DNA of 64,000 bases from Populus alba (GCF_005239225.2 NC_133297.1:23272837-23336836); one strand, 5' to 3'. Numbered from the stretch's first letter, positions 22,094 to 34,845 are shown. A program made the numbers and translations. The notes: generated by a model not told the origin, from the sequence alone.

Positions 22094-23119
22094 TTGAGAA
22101 GTTCTGTAAGCCTGCTTGAAAATTCTATTGTTTCTTTCATACCAGATAAAATATACTATTGTTTAGAGAACCAATCGAGAGAGAAAATGAGTGAAGTCCT
22201 TCTTTCTGAGGTTTGTAGTTGCCCACTGAAGTAGACTCTGTAATGGCGTAATAGGCCAGGGGGTAAGAGCTTTGGTTAAAATATCTCCCCAGACTACGAC
22301 AGAGTAGGCGCATTTGAAGAAGAGATGATAGTGTGTCCCAGCCTGTAGACTGCTTGCACCTCCAATGGAATCTAAACTAAGGATTCAAAAAGGCTAACTT
22401 CAACATACCTCCCAAGCCTTCCATGGTGATGACAAAGACATACGAAGAGAAGGGATCACCCTGATGAAGTCCCCTACTAGATTGAAAAAAACCATGCAGC
22501 TCACCATTAAGACTGACAAAGAAGAAAGCCAAAGATACGCAAGTTTTGATCCATCTTACCATGCGGTCTGGAATGCCTATTGCTTTCATTCATGAAGTCC
22601 TAGCTAATTTTGTCAAAAGCCTTCCTTAGATCAACCTTCAAGGCGTAAATGGTTGGGCCACTATCCAAATGATAATTGTGCATAAGTTCCTAGGTGAGCA
22701 AAATATTGTCAGAGATCTGCCTACCTGGGACAAAAGCATATTGGGAGGAGCTAATCACTTCTGGCAGGATGGTCTTCAATCTGGTCGTCAAAATCTTTTA
22801 TATGCATTTATAAATGACGTTGCAGCAAGAGCTGGGCCGAAAGTCATCCATGCAAGCCCGGTTCTCAACCTTGGGCACTAATGCTATTCTAGTTGCATTA
22901 ATACATCTTGGGAGGGTGTTTCGATCAAAGAAGAATTTGATTGCATCAGTGAATTCTGTTCCTATAATCTCCCAGCATTTCTTGAAGAAATATAACATAA
23001 AACCATCTGGCCCCGGGGCCTTGTTATCCGGAATTGAGAATAGGGCCACCTTTATTTCTTTATTAGTAATAGGCAAGATTAGGTTGGCAGTCGTGGTGGA
23101 AGAAATAGGAGATGTATAG
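22094..23119 (-). pseudogene. LINE B ORF2, reverse transcriptase and C-terminal zinc finger
   Basis: The minus strand carries, from 23,076 down, KVALFSIPDNKAPGPDGF..FFKKCWEIIG, CINATRIALVPKVEN, then KAIGIPDRMVRWIKTC and NGELHGFFQSSRGLHQGDPFS (normally RQGDPLS). It ends abruptly near 22,380 at zf-RVT sequence (HLFFKCAYS-like). The FADD palm motif region is deleted between those two blocks. Decayed, with multiple frameshifts. The C-terminal tail continues beyond copia element 2 at 17,415-17,857. Confidence 0.8.
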
Positions 23120-24900
23120 AGCCTAGCAACATCTTCTTTAGGTGGAGGAGGAGTGGCTGCCAGGAGAAGCTAAAAGTATCTAACCGCCAGTTGCCCCACC
23201 TCTTTTTTATCACGCACTTGAATTCCATTTCTAGTCTGTTTATGGATTATGGATCTATGGAAGAACTTGGTATTTCTATCCCCAAGTTGCAGTCATTGGA
23301 TCCTAGATCGCTGTTTATAGTAGGCTTCTTCTTCCTTGCATAATTGAGAGAAAATTCTGGCTTAATTTCGTTCTGCTGTAATGAGGTTAGCTGATCCAGG
23401 GTGATCATCTAGAGAGGTCTGTGCTGAGGTCCACCTAGCTTTGGCCTTAATAACCCTGCAAGAGATGTGGCTTGTGTGGTGTCTGTGAAGAGACTTGAAA
23501 GCATTTTTAAGGGGGAGAAGCTTAGTTGTGAAGGCATACACAGGGTTGCCACTTATTGGGGGTTGCCAAATTGTCCCGACGATATCCATAAAGTCCTCTC
23601 TATCAGCCCATAGATTTAGGAATTTAAAGGGGGCTAGGGCCTTGGTTTGTGGTGATTGAGATCTAGTATCATAGTGTTGTGATCCGAATAATCTCTTGGA
23701 AGAGATTATGGTGATTGAAAGCTCATGTGTTTCTATGTGAAATCCACACAACATGTATGCAGCATTTCTTATTATTCCAGCTGAGTGAAGATAATCCATA
23801 GTACACAGCCGACCGAGACCTGCAAGCCATAGGATGAAAGATTGTTGTGGAATGTGGCCTTTGAACCACAACAGCTGATCCATGTTGTTTACTTGCCTTT
23901 TGTCAAGAAGAACTTCCCATGCTGAGGTTATACTGAAGTTCCCTGATGGATGGCCCTTCCATACACAATGGTCTTTAGAACAAGGCTTTGGATAGAAAGA
24001 GATGGAGCTTCAGCATGCATGCAGTGTAGGTATGTCTCTAGGGAAATCCCAATGCCCTCCCTTGATGATGTCTGATACTCATGCATTCCAAGACAGCTCT
24101 ATAGCAGTGAGGGTTCATAGAGGATAAGTGTCTATGAGTCTCGTCCCCTCAGATAGCCAGTAGTCTAACCATAAAGAAGTTGATGAGTCATTTTCTACAC
24201 TGGTTGAGGCTGTGGAGGCTAAGAATCATGTCCGAAATGCTACAAGGCTGAAATGTTGCATAAGTGGCAGGCCTAGTAGAGAACAAACAAGGATTGCCAA
24301 ATACGCAGTCTAACTTTTTTTGAATGGTGTTGCTGCTATGTTGGCCATTGTGCCATAAGTATTTGAGACCTGTATATGGGGCTTGCATTAGTTCCGATTG
24401 ACTTGTGCATGTAGCGAAGTCATCTTGGTTCTGTGGCCAATGAATGTCCCCCTGATCTATCTCCTGCTTGCATTATGGCATTGAAGTCTCCCATTACAAT
24501 CCACGGGATGCAGGTATTAAGAGAACTCTCATATGCTATGTAACTCCAGAGAGCTAGTCTTTCAGCTGGTGTGTTATGGCCATATATAAATGTGATTATG
24601 ATGGGGAGGGGGGTGCTTAGTTGGGTGGCTTCATAGGTTAACCATTGTGAGGCTAAGTGTATACAGTTGAGGTTTAGTTTTTGGGAGTTCCATCCAATAA
24701 GAATTCGGTAGGATGAGGATGATGTTATATTGGAATGGTATTTCTAGTAAGACGAGGCAAGTTTGGTTTCAATGGAAGCTAGATGGGCAACATCAATTTT
24801 AGTTTCTAAGAGGCCAAATATATTTAAATTGTTTTTGTGCATCCATGCATGGACTTTTTGTTTTGTTTTTGGGGGCCATTGAGACCCCAGATGTTCCAAC
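23120..24900 (-). pseudogene. LINE B ORF2, endonuclease region with a foreign LINE piece
   Basis: The N-terminal endonuclease shows LLETK (catalytic Glu region) near 24,815 and a KKLDCVFGN block near 24,300. The linker to RT (about 23,380-23,560) has a long amphipathic stretch. Between about 23,690 and 24,215 the endonuclease is interrupted by sequence homologous to LINE C 27,290-27,720 (FKGHIPQQSFILWLA..), an RT-zinc-finger connecting region that does not belong there. Similar 15-mers ending TCCGAA lie at both edges. Confidence 0.75.
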
Positions 24901-24960
24901 TGCCAACTATGAATATTTATTCAAGAGGTAATTAACAACAATAACGAAAACTAGTGGCCC

Positions 24961-26290
24961 CAGACCTCCTTCTTTTTCCTGCCCCTTTCTTTTTCCTTAT
25001 AATAGTCGAAGAGGGGGGTGGGGACTTAACATGGTTGTCATTTGGAGGGATAGAGGATGTAGAAGCCTTAGCTGAAACCTCCTTATCAGTAGAGTAGAGG
25101 AGGTTTCACTAGTAGTATGTAGAGAATCCATCTTACTTTTGAGACAAATATTCACATGCAAGGCATTAAGATAATGATGTTGAAGGCCAAGAAGTTCATT
25201 ACCTGAGTCTTGACTTGAATCACAATCCTCCATATCTGTTGGAATTGTTGGCTCTATGATAGGCACTAGTAAAGGGTTGGCATGTGGCTGGGTGAGTGGA
25301 AGTAAGATGTGTATGTTCTGCTGGTTGTATGAGTTGGGGTGCAGCTTGATGCTGGCTGGGGGGCCAGTGGAAACTATGGCTTTGGGGTTATTTGATGGTT
25401 GTGGCTAGTGAGGGGTCGCAATTGGATTACCTTTGTCCTCTACAATGAGTGGTGTGGGACATAAGTGGCCGAAGACCCTGTATTTTTCACATCTTGGAGG
25501 CTTCCATTCATAAACAATAGTAACGGTAATGGGTGCAATGTCAAGAGGGCTGTCAATCTCAAAGTTGTAGATAAAAGGCAAGCAACATCAACTTCAACAC
25601 ATAACCGTGCATACCCTAGCCTATTGCAGCTATACGTGAGTTCATCACAAGAAAGTGGTTGGCCAACCATGCTTAGTGTCAAGCTTAGTACCTACTTGGA
25701 CCACAAGGGGAAAGGCAAACCATGGAGTCAGATCCAAACTAGGAGGGTGGAAATTTTATTTTTTATCAAACTAAAATCACAGGTGTCATTGTTGAAGGAT
25801 GATATTCTTTCCTCCAAACATCTATGGTCCTGAATATTATGAAGCAATTAGAAGTCTTCATAACATTCTCTAATCCATATTGACGCCATGCCCTACTGGA
25901 GGCAATTGAATTAACGACATGGAATGGCATTCGAAACACTAGGAAAAATCCGATCATGCAGCGATTCCATTGTTTAGAATTTTCCATAAGCATTTCTTCT
26001 GTGATATTAAAGCTATGTCCTATTGGTTGTCTAAGAAGTGGTTCTAGAGTGAATCTAGTACAAGAGTCGGAGACTCTAACTCTATCTTCCCATGAGGTTT
26101 GAACAACAACGGGGTTGGGTTTGTGAGCATTGAGTTTAGTTTTCAACATGGATAGATGTGGGATGTGAGGTGTTTTGTGGATTTGATTCATGGGAGGCGA
26201 TTCTAGTCAGTGTGAAGGTGGACCAAGTGGGGATGGTGGATGGTTCTAGGCGCAGGATCAAGAATCTATTCGGTCAAAATAGTAAGAAGA
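24961..26290 (-). pseudogene. LINE B ORF1
   Basis: From the 5' side it encodes a DUF4283-like region (about 26,190-25,700), the LGYARLCVEVDV block, the YEWKPPRCEK..VFGHLC knuckle (about 25,470-25,520) and a Ser/Thr-rich tail ending in a basic cluster near 24,990. ORF1 proteins of this kind bind LINE RNA. At least three frameshifts break it. Confidence 0.75.
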
Positions 26291-26399
26291 TGTTGGGGAT
26301 GAAGGTGGGGGGTTAGTCAGAGAAGATGGTGGTCAACGGCGGCTAGTACAAGACCAGCTAGTCATCTTCCTATAAGTCGCCGGTGATAGTTGCTCTCTC

Positions 26400-26570
26400 A
26401 CCTCCCCACCCTAAACCCAAATACTCAAAATCCTAATCCCTTAACATGAAAACCCTAAATTTCTAATCCTAAACTCTAAATTCTCAACCCTGAATCTTAA
26501 ACTTTAAATCTTAAACTTTAAATCTTAAACCCTCAACTTTAAAACTCTCAGCCCATAACTTTTTTTTGGA
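26400..26570. repeat. Telomere-like tract at the LINE B / LINE C junction
   Basis: AAACCCTAAATTT, AATCCTAAACTC, AAACTTTAAATC and similar degenerate CCCTAAA-type units, followed directly by the T-run that marks the LINE C poly(A). Confidence 0.65.
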
Positions 26571-26572
26571 AA

Positions 26573-27992
26573 TGTTAAGATGTATATATAAATAAATCAA
26601 ATATTCACTACATAATTACAAGGGGCATACCCCAACAGAAATTAGCTAAAACGACATAGCATAAAAAAATCAATAATTGTTTGCTAGCTGAGGACATAAT
26701 AAAGAAAAGAAGAAAATTTTGCATGGCCGCTGCGTGAACAGAAGCCATGCAATTAATTTTCTCTGTTAAAAACATGCAAAACAGCTACGTGAACAATAGT
26801 GATGTAATTAATTCTCTCCCAAAGATCATTCTGCAATAATCGTCCTCCCATCAACGCATTCCTTCAACCAACCTGTCCAACTTGGAGTTGAATAGTTCCC
26901 CACCTTAATCACCTCCTATTCTTCTTTGAAGTTCCATGTGGTGAGAGTTTGTGCTAAGATAGTGCTTGCATGGTCGTGTTTGCTATGTGTGTTCGAATCT
27001 GTTGGAAAATCGCCTCAGCAGTAATTTGGTATGTTTGAGTAGTGTTTGTGAAAACACGACTATTCCTTTCATCCCATAAGAAGTAAAGAGTGGTGGACAG
27101 AGGAAGACGAGCTATCATGTGATCAATGTCGTTCTTCTTCTTGTAGTAGGATGTTGCCCATTGAAGAAGGTGTTTCCAGGGTTTGCATGGCCCACTCATA
27201 TTAACCCTATTACACACAGCCTCCCAAATTGAGCGAGTATAAGTGCATGCAAAAAAAAAATGCTTAGGCGTTTCTTCTTGATGATCACAAAGGATACAAG
27301 TGGAACTTATTACTGCTCCATGTAATCTATTCATGGAGTGTAACCTTTCAAGACTTGCTAGCCACAAGATGAAGGATTGGCGAGGAATATGGCCTTTAAA
27401 CCAAAGAAGGTGATGCATGGTGTTGGCTGGGCTTTTATATCGAAGCATGTCCCATGCAGAATGAATAAAGAAGTTGCCTGAATGATGTCCGTTCCATACC
27501 CATTGATCCTCTTTTGTTGGGTGAGGATTGAATGTGATGGAATTCCATGTTAGCTGAAGCTCTAGTAAGTTAGTTGGGGAGACCCAATGGTTTCCCTATA
27601 TTATGTCTAATACCCGTGCATTCCAAGCTAGGCCTGTGAAAGTAAGCCTCTACAATGGAAGGATATCAATTATTCTTTTACCTTCCGGTGGCCAATAATC
27701 ATACCAAAGAGACATAGAGAAGTCATTGCCAATGCAGGATAGGAACCAGCCTCTACATGCTTCCCGAACCTGTAGGATCTTTAGCCAGGACCAGGAAGGA
27801 TTGGAAGGGATGTGAATGTGCCATAGAATCCTCGTCTACCAGAAGGTGCCATATATGTTTCATAATAACCGCTTGTTCCAGGTTTTGAGGCTTTTGATGC
27901 CAAGGCCTCCTTCTTGTAATGGATAACAGAGAGAATGCCAAGCAACCTTGGCTCCAGCATGAGACAACCTTGGCTCCAGCATGAGACAGAGA
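26573..27992 (-). pseudogene. LINE C, 3' end only (RT C-terminal part, zinc finger, 3' UTR)
   Basis: The zf-RVT domain reads well at 26,954-27,448: FKGHIPRQSFILWLASLERLHSMNR, CILCDHQEETPKHFFFACTYTRSIWEAV (Cys-rich knuckle), then WDERNSRVF. Upstream, 27,500-27,990 holds the RT C-terminal remnant with LASKASKPG-like sequence. A 22-bp unit is tandemly duplicated at 27,943-27,986. The copy is truncated at 27,992 where an LTR fragment begins. Its poly(A) lies at about 26,565. Confidence 0.85.
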
Positions 27993-28042
27993 GGTGCCCT
28001 TCCATATAAATATTATTGTTGTTGTTGTGGTGTTATTGTTAT

Positions 28043-28085
<43 letters not shown>

Positions 28086-28194
28086 TAAAATTTATATAGT
28101 TATCTTCTTGTGGTTCGATCCCAGCCTTGTTGGTTATTTTATTACTTCGACACTCCTGCACTTGGGAGAAGACATCAATCTTTTGGTCGTGTCA
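27993..28194 (+). mobile_element. 3' end fragment of an LTR of family S
   Basis: Includes a (TA)n run (28,047-28,082) and a block ending TTTTGGTCGTGTCA. This is the reverse complement of the TGACACGATC start of the complete solo LTR at 41,621. Shared landmarks are CACTCCTGCACTTGGGAGAAG and GACATCAATCTTTTGG. Confidence 0.7.
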
Positions 28195-28869
28195 GTTATC
28201 ATGACAACTCTAAATTCCTGTTATTTGGCTACCATGATAGCCCATATTTTCAAATGTTAATGTTGTCTCAACAACTCTTTTTTCACATGTTTAGGCCTTT
28301 GTAACGGTCCTTATTTTCATGCACACACATCTATTATAATAACTCATGATTTTAACCAAACTATGCCTCGTTTACCTCAAATCTTTGCCAACATATTTGG
28401 CCCCACAACACACAAACACATACACACATATATTTCATGAAATACAACACAATCCAACCCTTAAGGATTGAAATCAAGCTCAAGCATACACTTAATCATC
28501 ATCATATAGTATATATACAATTCATGTTAAATTCCTTAACTTTTATTTTTTTTATCACTTAACCATAACGACCCAAATTCAATAGAACACAATTTACAAT
28601 ATTCCCAGCTAAATTTAATGCTTTTCTAACATTATTTACATACCCAAAATTAATATAATTAATCAATTTTTGAAATCCCCTAAACTTCTCATGTATAGCC
28701 GGCCACTAACAACCTTTTTTTTTTCATAAATGGGGTTTTTATTTTTCTAATTAAACCCTTAATCATGTCACATACATAACAACTAACAAGTGATTTAACA
28801 CAATTTAGCATTTCTCCTAAAATTTTCAAAAACACTAAATTCCCAAATTTAAGGATTTTCAATATTGTG
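28195..28869. other. AT-rich spacer without recognisable gene
   Basis: No open frame of note. TGTAACGGTCC at about 28,304 resembles a gypsy LTR start, but no partner was found. Confidence 0.5.
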
Positions 28870-29735
28870 TGTTGCTACCTAATTTTTGACCCATGTTTTG
28901 ATAAACTTTCAGAAAAAATCCAAAAATAGAGAAAAACAATGAAAATCCAAAAAAGTATTTTTTTTTAAATATATTTTCATCATTTTTAGCATCGTCTCAA
29001 AAGAATTTAAATTTTCAAAGATCTTAGGAACGCGTTCAACTTTTAACGCGTTATTTTTAAAAATCACCGATTTTCCTCATTCGAGGTGATGTTGATAAGA
29101 AAAATCTAAAAAAATAAGAAAAAATCAAAATTTACAAAAATAGAAGTTGGGGACCAAGTTTGGAAACCTAACAATATTTTTACCTATAAATACAAAAAAC
29201 CCTAAAAATTTTGCACAATTGAAAAAACACAAAAAACCCTAAAAATTAGAACCCTTTCTTCTACCTCACTAAAGCCACCTCCGACTACCCATCTCTACCA
29301 AAAAAGAAGTTGTCAGCCCCCCCTCAGGCTTTTGATTTTCTTTCACCATAACAGCCGACCGAACACCAGCCCTATCTATCTCCTTCCCCCTTCACTTTTC
29401 CAGCTTTCCCCCCGGCCAAGCCCTTCCCCCAGCTTTTCCTTAGTCTTCTCCCCTCAACCGCAAGCCTCCCTTTCAGTTACAAGAGAAGCCGCAGCCCCCC
29501 TCTTTTTGGATTTTTAGCCTTCTTCCCCCTGCACCCGAGAGCCCCCTATCTCTAGCTCTCTGATTTCTCCCACAAACCAGCTTTTCCTCCACAAACCCAT
29601 GACCCCAGAACAAATTTGCCTCCCTTTCCCCCGATGTTTTCCTTCATCTCCTCCTCCCATCAGTGTCATCCACATCGTCAGCCACAACAGCGCCGTCTTC
29701 AACTAGCCACAACCAACGCCTCCAGCCAGCTGTAC
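28870..29735 (+). mobile_element. LTR of gypsy-like family G, left copy, truncated
   Basis: Starts TGTTGCTACCTAATTTTTG, like the LTR at 34,860, and matches it to about 29,330. It then matches 41,411-41,620 and 43,187-43,370. The two large insertions that split the right copy are absent here, so this copy shows the empty sites. It is cut off near 29,735. A TATAAATA motif at about 29,185 is a candidate promoter. Confidence 0.8.
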
Positions 29736-29743
29736 CAGGCAAA

Positions 29744-30800
29744 TTGTAAATCCCAATAAAAAAAATCAAGGCTAGATTAAATTAAAGGAAATAAACTAAA
29801 CTAAAAAGAAGTGGGGGCAAAACAAATACACTTAAAGCAAATAGGGCCTAAATGCAAATAAGAATAATTATAGAGTATAAGTACTCCTCTTCTCAACAAA
29901 AATAGATATACAAATAACATAAAAAAAGAAAAGAGGGAGTTTTTATATTCATTTTTACAAATCAAGAGAGAAACACCAAAATTTCAAAAACTCATCCAAG
30001 ATTAAGGGTTATAGGTAGAATAAACACTGGGGGGAAAGGGATTAACAAGAAGAGAAGAAAGGAGGGCTGGTTGTCATTAGAAAGAAAAGGAGGGATGGAA
30101 ACTTTGATTCGTACCGAGTAAGGTATTCTAAACTTGCTCTTATGAGTCATTTCAAGTTGATTTTGAATTGATGCCTGGATGTTAATTTATAGATTTTAGT
30201 TCTTAGACTTGAATTGAGGAAAAAGTATGAGTTGCTAAATTAAAGAACTTCATATGTTATGTGTAAATGGAAAGGTTGACGAATCTGGATAGTTTCGTCT
30301 CTTGACTTTCAGAGAGATTTCGGGTAGGAGGATGAAGGAATTAGGATCAGGTTCCTCATAGAAGTTGTAGTTTTGAATGTTGGCTAACTAATGAAATTGG
30401 TCTTGCTCAATTTGGAGTTATAAAACGCCAGTTATGGGTCACCAACCGAGACAGGGTCATGATAGACCCTATAGGGTAGTAGGTCTGGTTCGTTGATGAG
30501 AAATTTTGATTGTCTTAGAGGCAGAACTGGGTTCTCCTTCCTTCAGAGAACTTGTAGCCTCATGTCTAAGCTTTCCAACAAGACTAATCTCACTTGAATC
30601 GGAGTTCTATAACTCTAGATATAGTTAAAAATTTAAGGAGAGGTCAGAGAGTAACAATTGAATAGTAATAGTTCAATGTCTAGATAGTAACAGTTCAATA
30701 TCTAGACAGTAATAGTTCAAAAATAAGACAGTAACAGTTCAATGTCTAGACAATAACAGTTGGATAGTAACAGTTCAATGTCTAGACAGTAACAGTTCAA
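29744..30800 (+). mobile_element. Repeat family T (TGTAAATCCC start), LTR-like
   Basis: Positions 30,230-30,660 match 36,500-36,930 closely (ATGGAAAGGTTGA.., GGCAGAACTGGGTTCTCC, TATAACTCTAGATATAG). Both copies begin far upstream with TGTAAA(T/C)CCC at 29,744 and 35,351. No coding frame is seen. It probably belongs to the same LTR family as the left end of the 35-41 kb element. Confidence 0.55.
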
Positions 30801-30805
30801 AAACA
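30650..30805. repeat. Short tandem repeats (about 22 bp, AGTAACAGTTCAATGTCTAG)
   Basis: Seven or so degenerate units within family T. A two- to three-unit version is at 36,930-36,985. Confidence 0.75.
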
Positions 30806-31762
30806 TAGGCCTACAACTTTCATGTGGAGTCCAAGATTCGGTAAGACATAGGCCTACAACTTTCATGTGGAGTCCAAGATTTAAAAAGGTCATTTTCAAG
30901 TCTAAATTATAGCAACAACGGAGAAGTCCAAATCTGTCCTGCAGCCTAGACATTGTTCAGTGTTCAGCCCATATCTCGAGTTCTAAAAGTCCAAATGACC
31001 TTAATTGTTTTTTCCTGGAAAGATAAGACAATTTCCTATAACTTTTATGAGTAAGATATGGATTTTCACCAAGTCAAGAGTTGGCCACCCACTCAACATT
31101 TACCATGCATTTAGGGGCCTGGTTGTTCAGATCAAGAGCTTGCTCTTGCTCTCTTTATATATATATATATATATATATTATATTTGTATTTTTTAAGTTT
31201 TGCTTTCATTAATATCATGTTTATGCTTTTCATTTCCTTTCTTTTACTTAGTTAACTTGTATCTTATTTATGTTCTTATTTTGTTTATTTATATTTCTCT
31301 TCTTCTTTATGTTTAGCTAAGTTTATTATGTCAAGATGAAAATGTTACACTAATGGTGTAAGAATAAGTATGGTGTAAACTCAATATGGACCTTAATGTT
31401 TAATATTAACATGTCTTATCTTTTTATCTTACTAATTATTAATACCTTGCTTGTTACATGGTTAATCTAAATTTGTGTTGTATAACACTTGGTACAACAA
31501 ATGCTTGGCACTCTCATTGTCCAACCGTATGGTATTTACCTACACTTGTGTTATGAAAGGAACTTGATTTGTTGTTAACATAAGTTAGCATCATGAATTC
31601 CTGATAATATTTAAAGGTTTGGTGTTACTTAAATAAGATAATTAATGTGATCATGTTAATAATTTATAATGAGCTATTAATATTAAATCATCCGATCGGA
31701 ACCTCCTTTGTATGTTGTTTCCAGTTGAATAATAAGAGTTTATACTCCTTTTGGTCGTGTCA
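30800..31762 (+). mobile_element. Partial LTR of family S
   Basis: Matches the reverse complement of 41,621-42,850 with an internal loss. It shares GGCCTACAACTTTCATGTGG (present twice here), CAGTGTTCAGCCCATATCTCGA, a TTTCATTTCCTTTC tract and the terminal GGTCGTGTCA at 31,762. A (TA)n run is at 31,148-31,178. Confidence 0.75.
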
Positions 31763-34034
31763 CCTATCAAGTCTAGAAAGAGCAAAAGATGTTTCAATTA
31801 AGAAAAGACACAACATACGCCAAAAGTCAATACCAGAAAAAAAAAATACCCAGTTACAAACATTGTCTTTTGGTATTAATGATAAAACCTCTAATGATTA
31901 GATTGGTTATTCATCAAGGAAGAAGTTGGATTTTCTTTATGACCTATATTAAGAGAATTCTAATCTTTGACATTAACAAGGTTATCTCACTTTCTCTACA
32001 AAGACAACAAGAGAAAGAGAATTGATGAATAATTGATGTTGATCCTAAATCTTTGAAACCCTCAAATACCTTTTTGAGCTTGTGAATTTCTCTTTCTTTC
32101 ATAGCCATGAACCATAGCCTGCATTACGTGCTTTTAAAAGCTCTTTTCGATCAAGTAAGCAATCTGAACCGATAAATGGCGTTCTCAAAACTGGAAGAGC
32201 TTTTCTATAAGGGTCATGACTTCATGAATTAAGCTACTGGTTATTATGCATGTTGATAAAATAAATGCTAAGAAGAGAAACAACATTTCTTGATAAAGCC
32301 TAAGCATCTTGTTTTTGAAATTCACAAAAATATCACCTCATCACAGACCATCAAAAAGATATACCCAAAATCAGAGTTTAAAGTGGACACAAAGAACCAT
32401 AGAAAAAGCCATTTTAATCTTGCAACGGGTCAATTTTTGTTTTCAAAATACAAGACAATGAAAGGATTACATATTTTGAATGACATGTGTTGGGTCTTTG
32501 ACTAGAAAACTTGATTTTCAAAAGATCTTTTCCAAAATCGATATCTCTTTAATTTCATTTCAACAATTAGACTTCAATAGACGTACCTTTGAAATAAGAG
32601 ATTTGATTCCAAAACAAGAAAGATTGTTGAACACAGAAGAACATTGATCGAGTTTGTGAAATCCTTGACAAAAATGACACTGACTCTTCTCAACACTCCT
32701 TGAAAAGTTGAGTCACCTAAAGGCAATACAGTGGACCCTGAAAAGAAAAAACAAGTAGTATTCAGATCAGCTGGGGGCAAAGAAGGATGATTAAATGAAG
32801 AATCGGTGACCGGAGGACAATGTGGTTCAAAGAAAGATAATCAATGAACGAGCACATTCAGATCACACCGGGGGCAATATTGTTAAAAAACATTCCATGA
32901 TCTAGTGAACTACAGTAGCAATTGAAAATAACACTGCACTTGAGGGACAACTTTGTATCTTCATCTTGGGGTTGCCCTTTGAAACATGGCTATGATAGAT
33001 GTTATCGCATAGTTGCATTTGAAAGAATGTCAGAAGGATGCACACCACCAAGACTGACTGTGGGACCATCTGTTTTGGAGCTCAAAGGCGCACTTCATTG
33101 CATGAATATGGGTGATAAAATGAACATCATTGATGATGCCAATGTATTTTTTTTTTTCACAATCTGATTCGACAAGATGAGAGAAATCCATGGAGAAGAA
33201 CATTGAGCTTACAACAATGAGCCTTATACTACAAACTATGAGATGCATGTCTGGACGACTAGATAGTTTCCAAGAAGACTAGTAATAACATATACTTGAA
33301 AAGTATTGTTTCAGCTTGAGGCAAGTTTATGACTAATTGACAATCTTGATGGGTGTTGGCACGATACGCATAATTAATGAGAGAACAATTCTCAAGATAA
33401 TCTAGAAGATGAATAATCAGTTAAGCTCATTCATAATGAATCAAGCAACACCACACTTGGGGGCACAATCATGTTTGATAAACAACTAGAGGAGTAATCA
33501 TCGTGGACAACCCAGGATAGGTACAACACTTACAACTGAGTGGATGGCTAGCACACAGATAAGCCGGCAAATCAGAAGGACAAAGAAGGCTTTGGAATGC
33601 AAACAAAGGCACCTTATGATGATGGAGCATCAAAGAAGGGGGATCTATATTCCAAATCAAGTAAGAATGCATGCATGTCCTCTAACCTCAAAACATTGCA
33701 CAATTGTTTTTGAATTGTTACAGGAAAATCCTCAATGATGTCTAGCAAGATTGTGGAAAAAGAAAGAAGCATTGTGTTGATGATAACAAAGAATCAGTTT
33801 TTATCATGTAATAAGAAGAAGATGAGATGAACCCTACCATTAGGAAAATCTTAAAAAAATGAAAAGATCAACCTTGTAATCGGGAAGCCTCGAGTTTTCA
33901 ACCCCTGCAATAAAGAAGCACTGAGTTTTCAAACCTTACGATCGAGACTTATTAAGAAGCACCAAGTTTTCCAGCTCTTCTCTTGTCATCCCTTCAGAAC
34001 TTCACAAGGTAAGTCCTATTTTTCACACTTGTCA
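31763..34034 (+). other. Internal region of a non-autonomous gypsy-like element; no gene seen
   Basis: AT-rich DNA with only short open frames and no RT, integrase or gag motif. It precedes tandem repeats, a polypurine tract and an LTR in + orientation, so it is best read as the 3' part of the family G internal region. Confidence 0.5.
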
Positions 34035-34283
34035 CATCACATCTTTCATTTGGGTAGGTCACCCATAACAATGAGACCACTTCATATTTTTCTCATCTTC
34101 CATTTGGGTAGGTTGCCAATCATAATGAGATCATCATCTTTCATTTGGGTAGGTCACCCATAACAATGAGACCACTTCACATTTTTTCTATCTTCAATCT
34201 ACGTAGGTCACCCATCACAACAAGACTGTTTTTCACATTCTTTCCACCTAGGTAGGTCACCCATTACAATAAGACCCCTTTTT
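34035..34283 (+). repeat. Five tandem units of about 50 bp
   Basis: Units contain TTTGGGTAGGTCACCCAT..CAATGAGACCACTTCACATT. Each has a short GGTCACC-type core and C/T-rich ends. Confidence 0.9.
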
Positions 34284-34303
34284 ACACATTCTTTTGTTTT
34301 GGT

Positions 34304-34640
34304 TAAATGAGGTCGCTAGATGAGATCTCAGGTGGCTTTGGTTAAAAGGAATTGCCAAATGAGATTTTAGGTTGACCGAGTTACACATATTCTTTGGTTT
34401 TGGTTAAAGGAGGTAACCAGATGGGATCTCAGGTGGCTTTGGTTAAAGGGAATCGCCAGATGGGATCTCAGGTTGATCGAGCTACACATATTTTTTTGGT
34501 TCTAGTTAAATGAGGTCGCTAGATGGGATCACAAGTGGCTTTGGTTAAAGGCAATCACCAGATGAGATTTCAGGTTGACCAAGCTACACACATTCTTTGG
34601 TTTTGATAAAGGAGGTTGCTAGATGGAATCTTAGGTTAAC
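34304..34640 (+). repeat. Tandem repeats of about 102 bp
   Basis: Three complete and one partial unit; each is itself two related halves of about 50 bp (GGTTAAA(T)GAGGTCGC.. and GGTTAAAGGGAATCGCC..), both ending in a GATGGGATCTCAGGT motif. Followed by a (GA)n tract (34,650-34,700). Confidence 0.9.
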
Positions 34641-34845
34641 GAAAGAAAAAGAGAGAGAGAGAGAGAGAGGAAGAAAGAAGAGAAAGAAAAGAGAATGAAA
34701 AGAGAAAGAAACATATATATAAAAAAAAAAAAGTAAGGTCTTTAGATGAGTGGATCATTCAGCAAGTTAAGAAGACAGGAAGACAAGTTTTCTTTACAAA
34801 ACTTACTATGCAAAACATTGAGGAGTTTTACTTCGTAAGCATTGT

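Noticed and set aside
28304..28440. LTR start TGTAACGGTCC
   Set aside because: No partner LTR, TSD or internal signal could be found in the window.
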